Notes under the pieces: generated by a model
What the model was told of the DNA's origin: nothing
Seen by the model: the letters and a program-made list of their open reading frames with translations, nothing else
Database searches by the model: none
Program-made: the position numbers and the translations under genes
In this document: positions 6,730 to 9,877 of the stretch, one piece after another
Position numbering within the stretch: position 1 is the first letter of the stretch
Layout of the letters: every line of letters begins with the position of its first letter
NCBI GenBank assembly: GCA_022424805.1
Contig: JAKMGR010000298.1
Location: 1 to 9,877, forward strand
DNA length: 9,877 nt
Reading direction: 5' to 3'
Source: Verrucomicrobiales bacterium
GTDB taxonomy: Bacteria > Verrucomicrobiota > Verrucomicrobiia > Verrucomicrobiales > DEV007

Positions 6730-6767
6730 ACAGTCGAGAGACCAAATTTTCCTTAACAACTCTTTCG

Positions 6768-6802
6768 AAAGCTGATCCTTTGAAAGCGGGATCGGCTTTT
6801 TT
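6768..6802 (+). terminator. Rho-independent terminator of the DUF3597 gene
   Basis: AAAGCTGATCC (6768-6778) pairs with GGATCGGCTTT (6789-6799) in an 11-base-pair stem with one G-T pair and a 10-base loop. The T run at 6797-6802 completes an intrinsic terminator 38 bases past the stop. On the minus strand the stem is followed only by CTTTC, so it would work weakly for the convergent gene ending at 6822. Confidence 0.88.
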
Positions 6803-6821
6803 GTGCTTCGACTCAGGACTG

Positions 6822-8210
6822 CTACTCCGCTCGCTGATGAACGGTGTAGTAGACTGCCGAGCTCAGCAGTGAGGCACCATTCTCAGAAACTACATTAGGG
6901 CAGGTCACTTGAATGACGGTGCCTTCGGTGATCCGACTGGTTCGGAGAATAACAGATCGGCCATCGGATTCGATTACCGGTCGCACTGTGATAGGGGCGT
7001 TTCCACCATTCATAGAAATCGCCCGCACCGCGTAATTTTCGGGCTTCGATGCGATGGCTCGATCAACCGCATCGGTGAAATCCAGCGAAATCCCTTCAGC
7101 GAGAATTTCGACGCGTTTGATTTTGAAGGTGTCATTTTCCACATCGAGGGGAATGAACCCCGAATCTCCTCCGCCAAGAATGGCTCCCGGAGCAATTTCG
7201 ACGACCGCTTCAATAGGCATTTTCGTAATGCGATTCAGTAGGATTGAACCTTGCCATGTGCCGTTAACAGACTCGGGAACGATTTCGATAATCTGCTTTG
7301 ATGCTGGACAGAGAGCGAGCAGCTTTTCCTTTCCTTCCATGGCGCAAAACACGAGCTGGGTCGGCGGCGTGCTGCGAGTGAGTTCAGCGGGAATCAGGAG
7401 GGAAGGCAGCGTGAACGGGATCGATTGGGGAGGCGTGGCGGGTGCCTCAGGCGGTGGCGCAGGTAATTGCGTCAGAGAAACGTAGTAACCACCATCGTAG
7501 CCCGGCATCGAGAGAAGGCAGGCTAGAAGGCCGCCGCGGCCAATCGAGAAAGAACTTATCGACAGTCTGCTCTCGGTCAGGGTGACGAGTTCCTCCGCAC
7601 CTGGGGTCCATGAGACGATGCGTGCCTTCGGAGTTGCCTTGGACTTGGGTTGCTCTGGAGATTCCGTGTTTTCCTCTTCTTCTTTCTTATCTTCTACCCC
7701 GTCCTCTGGCGCTTCCAGATGAGGGGATAGAGCGAAGAGCAATCGGCCAAAAGGATCGGCGACCGGTCCTGCTGTGATCGTGACGCCCTCGCTACGGCCC
7801 ACCCAATCGCGAATCAGCGCTTGGTAGAAGCAGAGTTCGACGTCTCCGTCCGTGTCGAATGCCTGGGTTATTTCGTCAGGCGAGCCCGTAATGACGGAAT
7901 ACTCAGGACCAGCAGCGAGGAAGGGCAGGGAGTTCAACTTGACCTCCGAGTAGTATTCCCATCCGATCAGGCTCAGTCCCGGGGAGAATTTTGCGACTCC
8001 GATCTGGCCACGATTATTGAGGAAAAACACATTGTTCTTGTCGACCGGAGCAATAGCCCGCACCGTGGGAATTCCCTCCTGCGGTTTGATCTGGATCACA
8101 GCGCGTTCCGATGTGGTATCATCCTGAGCAACTGCGGTCGCAATGCAGGCACAGGTGATGAATCCAAAGAGCTGGAGGATCAGGCGATGGTTTCTCATTT
8201 GCGAAATCAT
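6822..8210 (-). CDS. Secreted beta-propeller-like protein resembling part of PVC sugar-dehydrogenase-like proteins
   Basis: I know no named gene for this protein of 462 residues (458 if started at the ATG at 8198, which gives a cleaner signal, MRNHRLILQL, with cleavage near AVAQ). Several stretches recall PVC glucose/sorbosone-dehydrogenase-like proteins: EITQAFDTDGDVELCFYQ (113-130, resembling 'qITrl.DlngDGEadfYe'), TAGPVADPFGRLLFAL (146-161), VNGTWQGSILL (315-325) and a C-terminal EGISLDFTDAVDRA...YAV (372-395), like the 'GF.lxFtxPvd' domain ending in YYTVH. DTDGDVE (119-125) looks like a calcium-binding loop. An Asp/Glu/Lys/Pro-rich linker (165-197) and a Pro-rich stretch (251-269) interrupt it. 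No cytochrome CxxCH is present. It follows the upstream gene with an ATGA overlap, so the two are translated together. Family assignment is from memory of consensus patterns. Confidence 0.72.
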   Translation of the reverse strand: MISQMRNHRLILQLFGFITCACIATAVAQDDTTSERAVIQIKPQEGIPTVRAIAPVDKNNVFFLNNRGQIGVAKFSPGLSLIGWEYYSEVKLNSLPFLAAGPEYSVITGSPDEITQAFDTDGDVELCFYQALIRDWVGRSEGVTITAGPVADPFGRLLFALSPHLEAPEDGVEDKKEEEENTESPEQPKSKATPKARIVSWTPGAEELVTLTESRLSISSFSIGRGGLLACLLSMPGYDGGYYVSLTQLPAPPPEAPATPPQSIPFTLPSLLIPAELTRSTPPTQLVFCAMEGKEKLLALCPASKQIIEIVPESVNGTWQGSILLNRITKMPIEAVVEIAPGAILGGGDSGFIPLDVENDTFKIKRVEILAEGISLDFTDAVDRAIASKPENYAVRAISMNGGNAPITVRPVIESDGRSVILRTSRITEGTVIQVTCPNVVSENGASLLSSAVYYTVHQRAE

Positions 8211-8995
8211 TCCTCCTTCTCCTTTTTTGATTCGGACTCCGCTGGCTCAAGTTGATAGCTGAGTTCGATATCCCCCGCCTCATCTTTAGAGACATTCAGG
8301 GCTGAGCCGTCCCATTCACCAACGCTGTGAGTAATTCGGTCCTTCCAGTCACTGACTACGGCGATTTGCGCGTCATTTTGCGGGCTTCGGATTGAGAACC
8401 GCTGCTTCAACACTTTGCCTTCGTCTTCCAGCCAGATCATTTCTTCAATTCGTAGCGAACCGTGAGTGTAGAGAAATTCAGGTCGCCCCGCTACAACGCG
8501 AAATCCGAAATACTCAGGCTTGCCGAATGCACCACTCGATTCCTGAAATGGTGGGAGGCCCTCCGCGCTGTATATGTAGTGAGAAGGACCGGAAGGCTCC
8601 TCCTTTTCGGCATCTTCTTTCTTCAAGTCAGCGTTGTCAGCTTTCTCCTGCTCCTTGGATTGTTCCTTCTTGGGGGGCTGAATATCCAGAACACCAATGA
8701 GTCGCGCTGCAGTTGGATCCCAGATCGCGACATAACGAGCGCCGGGGGAACCGATCATGAAGGCCCCATGCAGATTCTCCCGCTTCGCATCGTCATAACC
8801 GTAGGCCTCCAGTGCTTCCTCATCGGTCAGAAAGTTTCGCAGGTGACGACGGGAAATGTCGAGCTTGATAGCGACGCCGGACTGAGCCGCCTCCTCGATC
8901 GTAGATTCTTTCCCTCGCTCATCCTGTGCTGACAACGGAAACATAAAGACCGTGGCAAGCAGGAGAAAGGAAGGAAATGGAAGGATGAATCGCAT
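8207..8995 (-). CDS. Secreted protein with dehydrogenase-associated domains and Glu/Lys linker
   Basis: This 262-residue exported protein has no family name I can assign with certainty. The signal sequence (MRFILPFPSFLLLATVFMF) likely ends after LSA (residue 23). Residues 38-106 (GVAIKLD, then ARYVAIWDPTAARLIGVLDI) recall the opening domain of DUF6797-type PVC proteins, where a chain like 'rGi.vkLg...a.v.fDtdllR..gvw' is usual. A linker at 107-136 is almost entirely Lys, Glu, Asp, Gln and Ala. Residues 161-202 (FGFRVVAGRPEFLYTHG, IEEMI, VLKQRFSI) match the recurring 'GyrlDaxGrPtFrYrxGxvxveE...LxRxf' module of the same proteins. The tail is charged (KKEKEE). Its stop overlaps the next gene (ATGA), and it starts 20 bases after yaaA. 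The pair may be a split form of one large ancestral protein. Confidence 0.72.
   Translation of the reverse strand: MRFILPFPSFLLLATVFMFPLSAQDERGKESTIEEAAQSGVAIKLDISRRHLRNFLTDEEALEAYGYDDAKRENLHGAFMIGSPGARYVAIWDPTAARLIGVLDIQPPKKEQSKEQEKADNADLKKEDAEKEEPSGPSHYIYSAEGLPPFQESSGAFGKPEYFGFRVVAGRPEFLYTHGSLRIEEMIWLEDEGKVLKQRFSIRSPQNDAQIAVVSDWKDRITHSVGEWDGSALNVSKDEAGDIELSYQLEPAESESKKEKEE
8211..8218 (-). promoter_or_regulatory. Strong Shine-Dalgarno site at the 8995/8210 gene junction
   Basis: AAGGAGGA ends directly against the ATG at 8210, too close to serve it. Measured from AGGAGG it lies 13 bases before the in-frame ATG at 8198, a usable though long spacing. It therefore bears on the choice of start for the downstream protein; stop-restart coupling at ATGA would be the alternative. 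Confidence 0.6.
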
Positions 8996-9015
8996 GAAGG
9001 CGCTGGAACAGGATA

Positions 9016-9801
9016 CTAAGCCGCCTTAGGGACTGCGTCCCTAGTGAACACCCATTTGTTGCCCTCGGTCAGGTCCGCGTTGTAGCGGTAACCTCCGGTT
9101 TTGAATTTCTTGAGCTTGGCGAGGCTTTCGACTCGCTCCCGAACTATAAAGTCTGCCATCATACCGCGCGCTTTTTTCCCGTAGAAGCTCATGAACTTGT
9201 AGGTGCCGTTTTTCAGATCTTTGAATATGGGCGTGATGATCTCGCCCTGAATCGCTTCGGGCTGGATTGCTTTGAAATACTCATTTGATGCGAGATTTAC
9301 TAAAGTAGTAGCCCCAGAATCCTCCAGAGCTCGATTTACTCCTAGAGTCAGAGAGTCTCCCCAGAACTCATAGAGATTCGTTCCTCGCTTGGTTTTCAGT
9401 TGGGTGCCCATTTCGAGCCGATAGGGCTGTATCAGGTCGAGCGGTCGCAACATGCCATAGAGACCGGAGAGTATCGCGAGATGCTTCTGGGCATAGTGAA
9501 AGTCGGCTGTCGAATACTGGGAAAAGTCGAAACCCGTGTAGACATCGCCCTTGAACGCTAGGATCGCAGCGCGCGCATTGTCCTCACTGAAAGGGCGATC
9601 CCATTCTTTGTAGCGCTGGAAATTCAGGTCGGCCAACTTTTCGCTGATTCCCATCAGCTCACGTAATTGAGGGCGGGAACGTTTGCGAATAGTCCCGATC
9701 AGTTCAGCCGAGTCGTCGAGAAAGCGAGGCTGAGTCGGTCGATGGTTCGGACAAGTGCTGTCGTAGTCGAGCGTTTTGGCAGGGGATAGAACGGCTAGCA
9801 T
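9016..9801 (-). CDS. yaaA: YaaA family peroxide stress protein (UPF0246/DUF328)
   Basis: This 261-residue cytoplasmic protein is a full-length YaaA; the Escherichia coli protein is 258 residues. In E. coli YaaA is induced by OxyR under hydrogen peroxide stress and lowers free iron, which limits Fenton damage to DNA; its fold has DNA-binding features. Family motifs seen here are LSPAKTLDY (5-13), FKGDVYTGF (83-91), LSGLYGMLRPLDLIQPYRLE (111-130), NLASNEYFKAI (169-179) and FYGKKARGMMADFIV (206-220). The ATG is followed directly by the family's usual N-terminus and has a pyrimidine-rich leader with no Shine-Dalgarno sequence. Two secreted-protein genes follow 20 bases downstream on the same strand, so the three may share a transcript. 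The 76 bases upstream to the window edge hold no clear regulator site. Confidence 0.95.
   Translation of the reverse strand: MLAVLSPAKTLDYDSTCPNHRPTQPRFLDDSAELIGTIRKRSRPQLRELMGISEKLADLNFQRYKEWDRPFSEDNARAAILAFKGDVYTGFDFSQYSTADFHYAQKHLAILSGLYGMLRPLDLIQPYRLEMGTQLKTKRGTNLYEFWGDSLTLGVNRALEDSGATTLVNLASNEYFKAIQPEAIQGEIITPIFKDLKNGTYKFMSFYGKKARGMMADFIVRERVESLAKLKKFKTGGYRYNADLTEGNKWVFTRDAVPKAA
9027..9043. other. Seven-base-pair hairpin in the last codons of yaaA
   Basis: TAGGGAC, loop TGC, GTCCCTA is a perfect stem with a three-base loop, overlapping the codons for roughly residues 253-259 of YaaA. No T run follows on either strand. It may be an mRNA structure at the yaaA end, a mobile palindrome remnant, or chance. 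Confidence 0.35.
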
Positions 9802-9877
9802 GGAGTAAAGAGGCAGTCAGTGTAAATGCGGGACTGTATCGTGAAATGGAGAAGACTCAAGAAATCCGAAAGATTGA

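Noticed and set aside
9826..9877. Start of a divergent + strand gene running off the window edge (ATG at 9826 or 9846)
   Set aside because: Only 11-18 codons are visible, with no ribosome site or recognisable peptide.

Overview
The window looks like ordinary chromosome from a bacterium of the Planctomycetes-Verrucomicrobia-Chlamydiae (PVC) group, most likely a verrucomicrobium. The clues are two secreted proteins whose domains recall the sugar-dehydrogenase-like beta-propeller proteins abundant in that group, a GxDLY/SGNH esterase, a flotillin-like FloA beside a small membrane-anchored protein, and an almost complete lack of Shine-Dalgarno sites. This placement is inference; there is no rRNA or other marker gene. 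I saw no tRNA, rRNA, CRISPR array, insertion sequence or phage gene, and no gene-free stretch longer than about 115 bases.

Layout. Bases 1-1281 (+ strand) hold the tail of an ABC-transporter ATPase and its overlapping FtsX/MacB-like permease. Facing it on the minus strand are a small membrane-anchored protein (1297-1851), floA (1946-2956), a secreted GxDLY/SGNH esterase (3006-4115), a CCA-adding enzyme/poly(A) polymerase-type nucleotidyltransferase (4197-5510) and a secreted VanX-like D-Ala-D-Ala dipeptidase (5560-6255). A divergent intergenic region with a direct repeat separates these from a + strand DUF3597 gene (6370-6729), which ends in a clear intrinsic terminator. Facing that terminator is a minus-strand cluster: yaaA (9016-9801), then two overlapping genes for secreted proteins (8207-8995 and 6822-8210).

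How the genes relate. Most are housekeeping or envelope functions: membrane microdomains (FloA), peptidoglycan dipeptide turnover (VanX-like), tRNA 3'-end maturation (Cca), oxidative stress (YaaA) and export or extraction by an ABC system. The part least covered by known annotation is the pair at 6822-8995. Read in order, the two proteins resemble successive pieces of one large PVC-type dehydrogenase-like protein, split over a 4-base stop/start overlap and without a visible cytochrome c or heme domain.

Translation signals form a pattern. The only two strong Shine-Dalgarno sequences belong to the two 4-base-overlap starts (100 and 8210/8198). The other eight starts have none, and several are preceded by pyrimidine-rich sequence. 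I did not find a dramatic new system. The best leads are the split secreted pair, the FloA-adjacent small protein and the three-helix His-rich permease.
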